Positions 18,344 through 28,000 are shown, counted from the first letter of the stretch. The stretch: DNA of 53,217 bases from Streptococcus sp. oral taxon 058 str. F0407 (GCF_000235485.1 NZ_JH378888.1:52059-105275); one strand, 5' to 3'. Notes: generated by a model from the letters alone, not told the origin. Numbers and translations: made by a program.

Positions 18344-19870
18344 TTAGAAATCTTGTAAATCAACGACTTCTAAACCATCTTCTGTCAAACGATAGATGGC
18401 CGTACAGACCTCTTTTAAGAAACGTCGGTCATGGGAAACAGTAATCAGCCCACCTGGATAAGTGGCAAAGAGTTTTCTGATTTCGGGTTGAGAAGTGGGG
18501 GAGAAATTTCGGGTAGGCTCATCCAGAAGGAGAAAGTTTGGTTTGCGCAGGACTAAATCCAACAGAAGTAGTTTGCCTTGTTGACCACCAGATAAGGAAC
18601 GAATCTGGTGTTGCATCTCTAGATAACTGAAATTGAGACTGGCTAAGTGGGATTGGATTTTCTGTAGTTCCTCTTTTTGGCCTGTCTGGCTGAGATAGGC
18701 TACTGGAGATATATCCAATTCCAGTTTTTTGTGGTAATCTTGCGGCATAAAACCAAGCGAAATTTCTCTCTTGTCGCTTAGCAGTTGTTGTAACTTGGCT
18801 AATAAAGTCGATTTTCCAACACCATTAGGTCCGATAATACCGATTTTTTCTTGGCCACGGACAGTTAGTTGTAACTCCTGAGCTAAAATGCGCTCGCCAA
18901 TGATCAAATTTTCCTTTTCCAGTTGAATTAAGACTTTAGAAGCCGCTAATGGTTGTATATCTGAGAAGAAGAGTTGGATTTGTTCCTCTTCAAGTGGCTT
19001 TTGTGTCATCGACTGAGCTGCTTTTTCAAAGCGTTTTTCTTGAGAGAGAACATTTTTCATCTTTTTAGCTAATAGGCGCCCAGCAACATCGTTTTTAGTG
19101 TTACGCAAGGCAGTTTCTACATTTTGCTTGACTCGGCGATGTTTTTCCATGGTTTTGTCATAGGCTCTCTGGTCGTTAGCAGCTTGCTGACTTTGTCTGG
19201 CAAAATTAGCCTTTCTCTGTTCGCTATAGCGATTATAGTCTAAATGCTCTATTAGCGTTTCTGCTTCTCTACGGTGCTTGACCAGTCGCAAGTGGACAAT
19301 AGTATCAGCCGTTTCAGAAAGAAAATCCTCATCATGCGAAATGAAAATAACGGTTTGCCTCATCTTCTGTATCTGGCTTTTTAGCCAATCAACCGTATCC
19401 AAATCCAGGTCATTTGAAGGCTCATCTAAAAATAGAACTTCAAAAGGTTTAGACAATTCATGTATGAGTTGAACTTTTAAAGCTTCGCCACCTGAGAGGC
19501 TCCCAATCTTTTGGTCACTAGCGAAGCGATCACTATCAAAATGCAACTCCTCAGCCAAACGATAGAGGATACTGTAGTCTAAATCAACGGGATCTAAAAA
19601 GAAGTAGTCGTGTAGAGTTCTATTTTTCAGCTCCTCAGGTAACTTTTGAGGAATGTAGGCAATTGATTGAAAATCAGACTGGATGTCTCCCTTGATAGTG
19701 AAATCAGGCAATGCTTCCACCATCAAAGCCCGTAGCAAGGTTGACTTGCCATTTCCTTCTTCACCAATAATAGCAACCTTTTCCCCGTCTTGGATAGTCA
19801 TGCTTAAGTCAGATACAAGGTCTTGTAAATTTTTGTTTTGTGTGATGGTCAGATGATTGATTTTTATCAT
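18344..19870 (-). CDS. ABC-F family ATPase (ribosome-acting, possible antibiotic resistance type)
   Basis: This soluble protein of 508 residues has two ABC ATPase domains and no membrane part, as in ABC-F translation factors. Domain 1: Walker A GEEGNGKST, signature LSGGEALK, Walker B with LDEPSNDLD. A basic helical linker follows (~residues 190-300). Domain 2: GPNGVGKST, LSGGQQGK, and LDEPTRNFSPTS, a D-loop variant I associate with resistance-type members such as the Lsa group. The start at 19870 is behind AAAGGGCAACAAT; eleven upstream codons are rejected. The long leader with a terminator and tiny ORFs is typical of drug-induced ABC-F genes, which supports a ribosome-protection role against a peptidyl-transferase-centre drug; the drug is not predictable. 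Confidence 0.88.
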   Translation of the reverse strand: MIKINHLTITQNKNLQDLVSDLSMTIQDGEKVAIIGEEGNGKSTLLRALMVEALPDFTIKGDIQSDFQSIAYIPQKLPEELKNRTLHDYFFLDPVDLDYSILYRLAEELHFDSDRFASDQKIGSLSGGEALKVQLIHELSKPFEVLFLDEPSNDLDLDTVDWLKSQIQKMRQTVIFISHDEDFLSETADTIVHLRLVKHRREAETLIEHLDYNRYSEQRKANFARQSQQAANDQRAYDKTMEKHRRVKQNVETALRNTKNDVAGRLLAKKMKNVLSQEKRFEKAAQSMTQKPLEEEQIQLFFSDIQPLAASKVLIQLEKENLIIGERILAQELQLTVRGQEKIGIIGPNGVGKSTLLAKLQQLLSDKREISLGFMPQDYHKKLELDISPVAYLSQTGQKEELQKIQSHLASLNFSYLEMQHQIRSLSGGQQGKLLLLDLVLRKPNFLLLDEPTRNFSPTSQPEIRKLFATYPGGLITVSHDRRFLKEVCTAIYRLTEDGLEVVDLQDF

Positions 19871-19923
19871 ATTGTTGCCCTTTCTAGAATGTCCATAGTG
19901 CATAACAAAAAGCTCTACTTTAC

Positions 19924-19965
19924 TTAGTAGAGCCCAAAGTCACTGTCAAAAACGCCATTATCCAT
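19924..19965 (-). CDS. Possible second leader ORF (13 codons)
   Basis: An ATG at 19965 opens MDNGVFDSDFGLY and stops in the loop of the terminator, so its last codons cover the terminator's 5' arm. The ribosome site (GGGAT, 9 bases away) is weak. It may be chance, but a ribosome here would also affect the terminator. Confidence 0.3.
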   Translation of the reverse strand: MDNGVFDSDFGLY

Positions 19966-20145
19966 GTCGAAAATCCCGTTAAACTAGGTCAATCTAGCCT
20001 TATCCAACCCAAGAGGAGCAGATGGTTAGCTTTCTAGTTTTTTGATTTCCAAAGAGGATAATGTACCAGAAGATCTAGTACAAAAAGAGCATGCAAAAAG
20101 AGACAAAAACAAGATCTACTAAATAAAGTTCTTTATTTGATAGAC

Positions 20146-20157
20146 TTAGTTGTTCAT
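20146..20157 (-). CDS. Three-codon leader ORF (Met-Asn-Asn)
   Basis: ATG AAC AAC TAA follows GGAGGTAAGGGAGAC, the best ribosome site in the leader. Transcription is expected to begin near 20182. A ribosome held on this ORF would cover the 5' arm of the early hairpin at 20138-20131. Confidence 0.5.
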   Translation of the reverse strand: MNN

Positions 20158-20188
20158 GTCTCCCTTACCTCCGAGTATCAGTATCTCT

Positions 20189-20217
20189 ATCCTATACCTT
20201 TAAGGAAATTTTGTCAA
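20189..20217 (-). promoter_or_regulatory. Promoter of the ABC-F gene
   Basis: On the minus strand TTGACA (20217-20212), 17 bases, TAGGAT (20194-20189). It lies just after the stop codon of the 109-residue gene upstream. Confidence 0.7.
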
Positions 20218-20240
20218 TAGAAAATTGAGAATTCTAATCT

Positions 20241-20570
20241 CTAAAATCCAAAAACAGGTCCATAGAGAGTTAGTACGTGTTTGACATGCTCGTAATGGAA
20301 CTTGTCATAGTTGCGCCAAGCAGTGCGTGCTTGATCGTTTAGTTTTAGGCTACCGAGGCCTATCAGAAGACTGGTACCTTGGTAAAATTTCTCAAGGTCG
20401 ATTAAGATAGTGTTGTCAAGCTTTTCCGCTTTTTTAAGTTCCTTGAGAGTGCTGTTCAGCAGTTCTTGTAGACGGAAATCATCGGCTGTACCTTGTTTGC
20501 AACTTTGGTAGCTTTTATTTAACTCGGAAAGGAGTTGGTAAGCTTGGTTGATGAGTGCTTTGTCTTCCAT
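20241..20570 (-). CDS. Conserved streptococcal protein of unknown function
   Basis: This 109-residue protein is predicted to be almost all alpha-helical, soluble and without a signal peptide (MEDKALINQAYQLLSELNK at the start, FHYEHVKHVLTLYGPVFGF at the end). Size and helix content resemble small immunity-type proteins, but I see no specific match. The start follows GCAAGGAGGAT. It lies directly upstream of the ABC-F gene in the same direction; the ABC-F promoter begins within 30 bases of its stop, so read-through could add basal ABC-F expression. I recall the same neighbours in pneumococcus. Confidence 0.7.
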   Translation of the reverse strand: MEDKALINQAYQLLSELNKSYQSCKQGTADDFRLQELLNSTLKELKKAEKLDNTILIDLEKFYQGTSLLIGLGSLKLNDQARTAWRNYDKFHYEHVKHVLTLYGPVFGF

Positions 20571-20681
20571 ATGAGCATCCTCCTTGCTCTGATGTATTCT
20601 TGCCTATAGTATAGCACTAAACAGGAAATATGTCATAGTAAATATGTTAAAAATGAGATTTTAATATCAAGGTTTGGAAGG

Positions 20682-20709
20682 CTGACTTGTAGCTTTTTCA
20701 TGGTATAAT
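20682..20709 (+). promoter_or_regulatory. Promoter of the DUF177-nth unit
   Basis: CTGACT (20682-20687), 16-base spacer, TGGTATAAT extended -10 (TATAAT 20704-20709). Confidence 0.65.
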
Positions 20710-20737
20710 CAAGTGAGTAAATCTTTATGGAGGAAAT

Positions 20738-21280
20738 ATGAAGTTAAATATTCAAGAAATTCGTAAGCAGCCTGAAGGCCTACATTTTGAACAAGTTTTA
20801 GACCTGGTATCAGACTTACGTAAACGTAATCAAGAAATTATAGATGTCAAAGATATCCTTGCAGTGGGGAAAGTACAGTACGAAGACCGGATGTATTTCT
20901 TAGATTATCAACTATCTTACACTATCGTTCTTGCTTCCAGTCGCAGCATGGAGCCAGTTGAGTTGGCTGAGTCTTATCCAGTGACAGAGGTTTTCATGGA
21001 AGGCGCAACCAACCAATTGGACCAAGAAGTTCTAGACGATGACTTGGTCCTGCCTATCGAAAATGGTGAAATTGATTTGTCTGAAAGTGTGTCAGATAAT
21101 ATCTTGCTAAACATTCCAATCAAGGTCTTGACGGCAGAAGAAGAGGCGGGACAAGGTTTTGTGTCTGGAAATGACTGGCAAATCATGACTGAAGACGAAT
21201 ACCAGGCTCAACAAGCAGTCAAGAAAGAAGAAAATAGTCCTTTTGCTGGCTTGCAAGGACTATTTGACGGAGACGAATAA
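20738..21280 (+). CDS. DUF177 (YceD) family protein
   Basis: This 180-residue acidic protein belongs to DUF177/YceD, linked to accumulation of 23S rRNA in E. coli and plants. In many bacteria it precedes rpmF (L32); here it is followed by nth instead, with stop and start overlapping by one base (TAATG). The C-terminus NSPFAGLQGLFDGDE is a common form in streptococci. The usual cysteines of some family members are not present. Ribosome site: GGAGGAAAT. Confidence 0.85.
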   Translation: MKLNIQEIRKQPEGLHFEQVLDLVSDLRKRNQEIIDVKDILAVGKVQYEDRMYFLDYQLSYTIVLASSRSMEPVELAESYPVTEVFMEGATNQLDQEVLDDDLVLPIENGEIDLSESVSDNILLNIPIKVLTAEEEAGQGFVSGNDWQIMTEDEYQAQQAVKKEENSPFAGLQGLFDGDE

Positions 21281-21909
21281 TGGTCTTGTCAAAAAAACGA
21301 GCACGAAAGGTGCTAGAAGAAATTATTGCCCTTTTTCCAGATGCCAAGCCAAGCCTCGATTTTACCAATCATTTTGAACTCCTGGTTGCGGTCATGTTGT
21401 CAGCTCAGACCACAGATGCTGCAGTCAACAAGGCTACGCCAGGCCTCTTTGCTGCCTTTCCAACGCCTCAAGCCATGTCTGTAGCTACTGAAAGTGAAAT
21501 TGCTTCACACATTTCCCGCCTAGGACTTTATCGCAATAAGGCCAAATTCCTCAAAAAATGTGCCCAGCAACTCTTGGAAGATTTTGACAGTCAAGTGCCT
21601 CAGACTCGTGAAGAATTAGAAAGTCTAGCTGGAGTTGGTCGCAAAACAGCCAATGTCGTCATGAGCGTGGGCTTTGGAATTCCAGCCTTTGCAGTGGACA
21701 CTCATGTCGAGCGTATCTGTAAGCATCACGATATCGTTAAAAAATCGGCCACGCCCCTCGAAGTAGAGAAACGTGTCATGGACATTCTGCCACCAGAGAA
21801 ATGGTTGGCAGCCCATCAAGCCATGATTTACTTTGGACGGGCTATCTGTCATCCAAAAAATCCAGAATGCGATCACTATCCACAATTATATGATTTTAGT
21901 TCGTTATAA
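21280..21909 (+). CDS. nth: Endonuclease III (Nth), iron-sulfur site incomplete
   Basis: This DNA glycosylase/AP lyase removes oxidised pyrimidines. The 209-residue protein has the helix-hairpin-helix LAGVGRKTANVV with the catalytic lysine, and the catalytic aspartate in FAVDTHVERI. The C-terminal cluster loop normally reads C-x6-C-x2-C-x5-C. Here only the first two cysteines remain (CHPKNPEC), and the third and fourth positions are tyrosines (DHYPQLYDF), so a 4Fe-4S cluster is unlikely. Start and upstream stop overlap as TAATG. Confidence 0.93.
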   Translation: MVLSKKRARKVLEEIIALFPDAKPSLDFTNHFELLVAVMLSAQTTDAAVNKATPGLFAAFPTPQAMSVATESEIASHISRLGLYRNKAKFLKKCAQQLLEDFDSQVPQTREELESLAGVGRKTANVVMSVGFGIPAFAVDTHVERICKHHDIVKKSATPLEVEKRVMDILPPEKWLAAHQAMIYFGRAICHPKNPECDHYPQLYDFSSL

Positions 21910-21932
21910 GATGAAAATTTTATGTTTTTTTC

Positions 21933-21961
21933 TTGCATTGATCCTTTCTTTGTGATATAGT
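21933..21961 (+). promoter_or_regulatory. Promoter of the pyr operon
   Basis: TTGCAT (21933-21938), 17-base spacer, TATAGT (21956-21961) with TGA in front (extended -10). Confidence 0.75.
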
Positions 21962-21986
21962 AATAACAATAAAATATTCCTTTAAA

Positions 21987-22104
21987 CCTGTCCCGTGAGG
22001 CAGGCAAGGAGTCGGATCAATAGATAGCTGGAGTCTATACTGTTTGCAGTAGGGCTCGCTTGGCTATACATTCTGAAGTCTCCTTGTTAAGGAGACTTTT
22101 CTTT
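21987..22104 (+). promoter_or_regulatory. PyrR-controlled attenuator of pyrR-pyrB-carA-carB
   Basis: The PyrR-binding hairpin CCTGTCCCGTGAGGCAGG (21987-22004) has the UCCxGUGAGG loop. The leader ends with a perfect 10-pair terminator, AAGTCTCCTT-GTT-AAGGAGACTT (22076-22098), followed by TTCTTTTT. The pyrR ribosome site overlaps its end. Confidence 0.92.
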
Positions 22105-22117
22105 TTGGAGGTTTGTC

Positions 22118-22639
22118 ATGAGGACAAAAGAAGTTGTAGACGAATTGACCGTCAAACGAGCGATTACTCGGATTACCTACGAGATTATCGAACGAAACAA
22201 AGATTTGAATAGAATCGTTCTGGCTGGGATAAAAACGAGAGGTGTTTTTATCGCTCGTCGTATCCAAGAACGTTTGGAACAGCTAGAAAGTATCGCTGTT
22301 CCAGTGGTAGAACTAGATACTAAACCTTTTCGTGACGATGTAAAAAGTGGTGAGGATACTTCTGTAATCTCTGTTGATGTGACAGATCGGGAAGTCATCT
22401 TGGTGGATGATGTACTCTACACTGGTCGGACTATCCGAGCTGCTATTGACAATATTGTTAGCCATGGTCGCCCTGCTCGTGTGAGTTTGGCAGTCTTGGT
22501 TGATCGTGGTCATAGAGAACTTCCAATCCGTCCGGACTATGTTGGAAAAAACATCCCAACTAGTCGTTCTGAAGAAATTATCGTAGAGATGACAGAACTA
22601 GATGGACAAGACAGAGTACTAATCACAGAACAAGCCTAA
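22118..22639 (+). CDS. pyrR: Pyr operon RNA-binding regulator / uracil phosphoribosyltransferase PyrR
   Basis: PyrR binds the leader hairpins of pyr genes when UMP is high and so causes termination; it also has weak uracil phosphoribosyltransferase activity. The 173-residue protein has the phosphoribosyltransferase loop [17 protein letters not shown] and the basic region [13 protein letters not shown]. It is first in its own attenuated operon, giving feedback. At least two, possibly three, of its RNA targets are visible in this window: here, at the uracil permease, and possibly before carB. Confidence 0.96.
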   Translation: MRTKEVVDELTVKRAITRITYEIIERNKDLNRIVLAGIKTRGVFIARRIQERLEQLESIAVPVVELDTKPFRDDVKSGEDTSVISVDVTDREVILVDDVLYTGRTIRAAIDNIVSHGRPARVSLAVLVDRGHRELPIRPDYVGKNIPTSRSEEIIVEMTELDGQDRVLITEQA

Positions 22640-22660
22640 AACACTAAAAGGAGTAAAAAA

Positions 22661-23584
22661 ATGTCAGAAAATCAACAAGCTTTGCAACATGTCGTTTCAA
22701 TGGAAGACCTTACTGTAGAACAAGTAATGAAATTGATCAAACGAGGAATCGAATTTAAAAACGGAGCGAGTGCTTCTTATGAGGAACAACATATCGTTTC
22801 CAACCTTTTCTTTGAAAGTTCAACTCGTACCCACAAATCCTTTGAGGTAGCAGAACTGAAACTTGGACTTGATCTTTTGGATTTCGATGTGAAGACCAGT
22901 TCAGTGAATAAGGGTGAAACACTCTATGACACGATCTTGACGCTTTCTGCACTAGGAGTGGATGCCTGTGTCATTCGTCACCCAGAGGTGGACTACTACA
23001 GAGAATTGATTGCTAGCCCGACCATCACAACTTCGATTATCAATGGTGGGGACGGTTCAGGGCAACACCCTAGCCAAAGTTTGCTTGATTTGATGACAAT
23101 TTATGAAGAATTTGGACATTTTGAAGGTCTTAAGGTGGCTATCGCTGGCGACCTCAACCACTCACGGGTAGCTAAGTCTAATATGCAAATCCTTAAACGC
23201 TTGGGAGCGGAGCTTTACTTTGCAGGTCCTGAGGAATGGAGAAGTGAGGAGTTTGAACATTATGGTCGCTTTGTATCAATTGATGAGGTGATTGATCAAG
23301 TAGATGTTATGATGTTTCTTCGTGTGCAGCATGAACGTCATGAAATTGTGACAGGATTTTCAAAAGAAGACTATCATATCCAGCATGGTTTGACACAAGA
23401 ACGCTATGACCGCTTGAAAGAAAAAGCAATCCTCATGCACCCAGCTCCAGTCAATCGTGATGTTGAAATCGCAGACCATTTAGTTGAAGCACCAAAATCA
23501 CGTATTGTTCAGCAAATGACCAACGGTGTCTTTGTCAGAATGGCAATTTTAGAATCTGTGTTGGCCTACAGAAAAGCTAAATAA
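22661..23584 (+). CDS. pyrB: Aspartate carbamoyltransferase catalytic subunit
   Basis: PyrB joins carbamoyl phosphate and aspartate, the committed step of pyrimidine synthesis. The 307-residue protein has the carbamoyl-phosphate loop [10 protein letters not shown], the HPSQSLLD motif, and [11 protein letters not shown] near the end. No pyrI regulatory subunit is present, as usual in Gram-positives. It is 21 bases after pyrR in the same operon, behind AAAAGGAG. Confidence 0.96.
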   Translation: MSENQQALQHVVSMEDLTVEQVMKLIKRGIEFKNGASASYEEQHIVSNLFFESSTRTHKSFEVAELKLGLDLLDFDVKTSSVNKGETLYDTILTLSALGVDACVIRHPEVDYYRELIASPTITTSIINGGDGSGQHPSQSLLDLMTIYEEFGHFEGLKVAIAGDLNHSRVAKSNMQILKRLGAELYFAGPEEWRSEEFEHYGRFVSIDEVIDQVDVMMFLRVQHERHEIVTGFSKEDYHIQHGLTQERYDRLKEKAILMHPAPVNRDVEIADHLVEAPKSRIVQQMTNGVFVRMAILESVLAYRKAK

Positions 23585-23633
23585 GGTACAAAGCGTTAAA
23601 AGATATCTGAGAGTATCAACGAGAGGTGAGTAG

Positions 23634-24716
23634 ATGAAAAAACGACTTCTAGTATTAGAAGATGGGACAGTATTTGAAGGCCAGGCCTTCGGAGCAGATA
23701 TTGATGTAACAGGGGAAATCGTCTTTAACACAGGGATGACTGGTTACCAAGAATCCATAACAGACCAGTCTTACAATGGACAAATCTTAACCTTTACCTA
23801 CCCTTTGGTGGGAAATTATGGAATTAACCGTGACGACTACGAGTCCATCAATCCTACCTGTAAGGGGGTAGTAGTTTTTGAAGAAGCGCGTAGAGCCAGC
23901 AACTGGCGCAACCAAATGACCTTGGATGAATTTTTGAAAACTAAGAAAATTCCAGGTATCTCAGGAATTGATACACGTGCACTGACAAAGATTATCCGTA
24001 AACATGGTACCATGCGTGCCACCCTTACGCATGTTGGTGATACCATGGACCATATCACAGACCAGCTCCAAGCGACAGTTCTACCGACAGATAATATCAA
24101 GCAAGTCTCTACAAAGACAGCTTATCCTGCTCCTGGAGTTGGATTGAGTGTCGTATTGGTAGACTTTGGTCTTAAACACTCAATCTTACGCGAACTTTCT
24201 AAGCGTAATTGTAACGTGACCGTGGTTCCATACACAACCACTGCAGAAGAAATTCTCCATCTCCATCCTGACGGGGTTATGTTGTCAAACGGTCCAGGTA
24301 ACCCAGAAGATGTTCCCCAGGCCCTCGACATGATTCGTGGTGTGCAAGGAAAAATTCCAATCTTTGGTATCTGTATGGGACACCAACTTTTTGCTATGGC
24401 AAATGGTGCTAAGACTTATAAGATGAAGTTTGGTCACCGTGGATTTAACCACGCGGTACGTGAAATTGCAACGGGACGCGTAGATTTTACTAGCCAGAAC
24501 CATGGTTATGCGGTCAGCCGTGAGGATTTACCGGAGCATTTGATCATTACCCACGAAGAAATCAATGACAAGTCGGTTGAAGGTGTGCGTCACAGATACC
24601 AACCAGGTTTCTCTGTGCAATTTCACCCAGATGCAGCTCCAGGACCGCATGATGCAAGCTATCTCTTTGATGAATTTATCGAAATGATGGAGTCGTTTAA
24701 ATCTGCTAATCGCTGA
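23634..24716 (+). CDS. carA: Carbamoyl-phosphate synthase small (glutaminase) subunit
   Basis: CarA releases ammonia from glutamine for CarB. The 360-residue protein has an N-terminal CarA domain and a class I glutaminase domain with the nucleophile in [10 protein letters not shown]. The catalytic histidine is in [12 protein letters not shown], where the residue two after His is Asp instead of the usual Glu of the Cys-His-Glu triad. It follows pyrB by 49 bases. The gap to carB (291 bases) is unusually long and structured. Confidence 0.95.
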   Translation: MKKRLLVLEDGTVFEGQAFGADIDVTGEIVFNTGMTGYQESITDQSYNGQILTFTYPLVGNYGINRDDYESINPTCKGVVVFEEARRASNWRNQMTLDEFLKTKKIPGISGIDTRALTKIIRKHGTMRATLTHVGDTMDHITDQLQATVLPTDNIKQVSTKTAYPAPGVGLSVVLVDFGLKHSILRELSKRNCNVTVVPYTTTAEEILHLHPDGVMLSNGPGNPEDVPQALDMIRGVQGKIPIFGICMGHQLFAMANGAKTYKMKFGHRGFNHAVREIATGRVDFTSQNHGYAVSREDLPEHLIITHEEINDKSVEGVRHRYQPGFSVQFHPDAAPGPHDASYLFDEFIEMMESFKSANR

Positions 24717-24842
24717 TATAGGAAACTCTGTCAGAGGTTTGTCGAATAAAAAGGCAATTCCTTTCTTTTAGTTGAGCAAAGAGATACTGAAATTTTTTAC
24801 ACTCGATTTATTATTGAAAAATCGTCGGAGAATTTATTTAAT

Positions 24843-24860
24843 GTCGCCCTGTGAGGCGAC
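24843..24860 (+). promoter_or_regulatory. Possible third PyrR-binding hairpin, before carB
   Basis: GTCGCCCTGTGAGGCGAC: a 6-pair stem presenting CCxGUGAGG, close to the loops of the two clear PyrR sites in this window (UCCCGUGAGG). The first loop base is C instead of U. No terminator follows, so its action, if any, is unclear. Confidence 0.45.
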
Positions 24861-24891
24861 GAATAGAAAGGAGAAGGTACAATGTTCGCGG

Positions 24892-24918
24892 AAGTGAACA
24901 CGCCCTAAGAACTGTGTG
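24892..24918 (+). CDS. Possible 8-codon leader ORF before carB
   Basis: ATG at 24892 follows AAAGGAGAAGGTACA, an excellent ribosome site, and reads MFAEVNTP then TAA. It ends 89 bases before carB. No function is known; it may be a leader peptide or a vestige. Confidence 0.35.
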
Positions 24919-25007
24919 AAAAAGATAAACATCGTTTTGACGCTGAAGGCGTCTGCACCGAGTTTCCTATTTTCACTTTGTTCTTGACGGGCTTTGTATC
25001 ATAAACT

Positions 25008-28000
25008 ATGCCTAAACGTACTGATATTCAAAAAATTATGGTGATTGGTTCTGGTCCGATTATTATTGGTCAGGCTGCTGAGTTTGACTATGCTGGGACC
25101 CAGGCTTGCTTGTCTTTGAAAGAGGAAGGTTATGAGGTTATCTTGGTTAACTCAAATCCTGCAACCATCATGACGGACAAGGAGATTGCTGACAAGGTTT
25201 ACATCGAACCGATTACACTTGAGTTTGTGACTCGTATTCTTCGTAAGGAACGTCCAGATGCCTTGCTACCAACACTCGGTGGTCAAACAGGGCTTAATAT
25301 GGCCATGGAATTGTCAAAAAATGGTATCTTAGATGAGCTTGGTGTCGAGCTTCTCGGTACTAAACTATCTGCTATTGACCAAGCGGAGGACCGTGACCTC
25401 TTTAAACAATTGTTGGAAGAGCTGAACCAACCAATTCCAGAATCTGAAATTGTCAACACAGTTGAAGAAGCGGTAGCCTTTGCTGCGTCAATCGGTTACC
25501 CAGTTATCGTTCGTCCAGCCTTTACCCTAGGTGGTACTGGTGGTGGTATGTGTGCTAATGAGGAAGAATTGCGTGAAATCGCTGAAAATGGGTTGAAGTT
25601 GTCACCTGTTACCCAATGTTTGATTGAGCGTTCTATTGCTGGTTTCAAGGAAATCGAATACGAAGTCATGCGTGACTCAGCTGACAATGCCCTCGTTGTA
25701 TGTAACATGGAAAACTTTGACCCAGTTGGGATTCACACAGGGGATTCCATTGTATTTGCCCCTGCGCAAACCATGTCAGACTATGAAAACCAAATGCTTC
25801 GTGACGCCAGCTTGAGCATCATTCGTGCCCTTAAGATTGAAGGCGGATGTAACGTTCAGCTGGCTCTTGATCCCCACAGCTTCAAGTACTATGTTATCGA
25901 AGTAAATCCCCGTGTATCACGTTCTTCTGCCCTTGCTTCTAAGGCGACAGGTTATCCAATTGCTAAGTTGGCTGCTAAGATTGCAGTCGGTTTGACCCTA
26001 GATGAGGCCATCAACCCCGTTACGGGTTCAACTTACGCCATGTTTGAGCCAGCCCTTGACTATGTGGTTGCCAAGATTCCTCGTTTCCCATTTGACAAGT
26101 TTGAAAAGGGTGAGCGCCGTCTTGGGACACAGATGAAGGCCACTGGAGAAGTCATGGCTATCGGTCGAAACATCGAAGAATCTCTCCTTAAGGCCTGTCG
26201 CTCCCTTGAAATTGGGGTGCACCACAATGAAATGCCTGAACTTGCAGCGGTTTCAGATGATGCCTTGATTGAAAAAGTTGTCAAAGCTCAAGATGACCGT
26301 CTCTTCTATGTGTCAGAAGCCATTCGCCGTGGCTATACTCCAGAAGAAATTGCTGAATTGACCAAGATTGATATCTTCTATCTTGATAAACTCTTGCACA
26401 TCTTTGAAATTGAGCAAGAATTGGGTGCCCATCCACAAAATCTAGAAGTCTTGAAAACTGCTAAACTTAATGGTTTCTCAGACCGTAAGATTGCTGAACT
26501 ATGGGAAACGACAGCTGACCAAGTTCGCCAACTTCGCTTGGAAAACAAGATTGTTCCTGTCTACAAGATGGTCGATACCTGTGCGGCAGAGTTTGACTCT
26601 GAAACACCATATTTCTATTCAACCTATGGTTGGGAAAATGAGTCTATCAAGTCTGATAAGGAATCAGTTCTAGTTCTCGGTTCTGGTCCAATCCGTATCG
26701 GGCAAGGAGTTGAGTTTGACTACGCAACTGTTCACTCCGTTAAGGCTATTCAGGCAGCTGGTTATGAAGCCATCATCATGAACTCGAACCCAGAGACCGT
26801 TTCTACAGACTTCTCTGTGTCTGACAAGCTCTACTTTGAACCATTGACATTCGAAGATGTCATGAATGTTATCGACTTGGAGCAACCAAAAGGCGTTATC
26901 GTTCAGTTTGGTGGTCAAACAGCTATCAACCTTGCAGAGCCTTTGGCAAAAGCAGGTGTGACCATCCTTGGAACTCAAGTCGCTGACCTAGACCGTGCCG
27001 AAGACCGTGACCTCTTTGAGCAAGCTCTGAAAGACTTGGATATTCCACAGCCACCAGGACAAACAGCAATTAATGAAGAAGAAGCAGTGCTTGCTGCTCG
27101 CAAAATTGGCTTCCCAGTTCTCGTTCGTCCTTCTTATGTCTTGGGTGGACGCGCTATGGAAATCGTGGAAAATGAGGAAGACCTTCGCTCTTACATGCGT
27201 ACCGCTGTTAAGGCTAGTCCAGACCACCCAGTTCTTGTTGACTCTTACATCGTTGGGCAAGAGTGTGAAGTCGATGCCATCTCTGACGGGGAAAATGTCC
27301 TCATTCCTGGTATCATGGAGCATATCGAACGTGCCGGTGTCCACTCAGGTGACTCAATGGCCGTTTACCCACCACAAACCTTGTCGCAAAAGGTGCAAGA
27401 AACTATAGCAGATTACACCAAACGCCTAGCAATCGGCCTTAACTGTCTTGGTATGATGAACATCCAGTTTGTCATCAAGGATGAAAAAGTCTATGTTATT
27501 GAGGTCAATCCACGTGCCAGCCGTACGGTTCCATTCCTTTCTAAGGTGACCAATATTCCTATGGCTCAGGTAGCGACTAAGTTGATTCTTGGTCAAAACC
27601 TTGGAGAACTTGGTTATCAAGATGGACTTTACCCTGAAAGTACTCGCGTTCATATCAAGGCTCCAGTCTTCTCCTTCACCAAGTTAGCTAAGGTAGATAG
27701 CTTGCTTGGTCCTGAGATGAAGTCAACAGGTGAAGTTATGGGTTCTGATACGACTCTCGAAAAAGCTCTCTACAAAGCCTTTGAAGCTTCTTACCTACAC
27801 CTGCCAACCTTTGGGAATGTTGTCTTTACCATCGCAGATGATGCCAAAGAAGAAGCCTTGGACTTGGCTCGACGTTTCCAAAATATCGGTTACGGTATCC
27901 TTGCGACAGAAGGAACTGCAGCCTTCTTTGCCAGTCATGGACTACATGCCCAACCTGTTGGTAAGATCGGTGATGATGAGAAGGATATTCCAAGCTTTGT

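Larger units (their letters stand above)
19905..20157 (-). promoter_or_regulatory. Attenuator leader of the ABC-F gene
   Basis: Three pairings can be read on the minus strand. The terminator is GCTCTACT-AAGTAA-AGTAGAGC plus TTTTT (19933-19907). An early hairpin is AAATAAAG-AA-CTTTATTT (20138-20121). The 3' arm of that hairpin continues as CTTTATTTAGTAG (20128-20116) and can pair over all 13 bases (one G-U) with CTACTAAGTAAAG (19930-19918), which contains most of the terminator stem. Opening the early hairpin therefore should prevent termination. Confidence 0.75.
24718..24970 (+). other. Structured carA-carB spacer bounded by an 11-bp inverted repeat
   Basis: ATAGGAAACTC (24718-24728), two bases after the carA stop, is exactly matched by GAGTTTCCTAT (24960-24970); similarity extends inward for about eight more bases with mismatches. 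Inside lie a PyrR-like hairpin, an 8-codon ORF with a strong ribosome site, a GGAA-loop hairpin (TGTTCGC/GTGAACA, 24893-24906), a GACGC-TGAAG-GCGTC hairpin, and GTGAAAA (24916-24922) facing TTTTCAC (24970-24976). It could be one folded RNA or a small mobile element; no U-tract terminator was found in it. Confidence 0.6.

Noticed and set aside
24718..24970. BOX or RUP element between carA and carB
   Set aside because: The ends and internal sequence do not match what I know of BOX or RUP, so it is described as an unassigned structured spacer.
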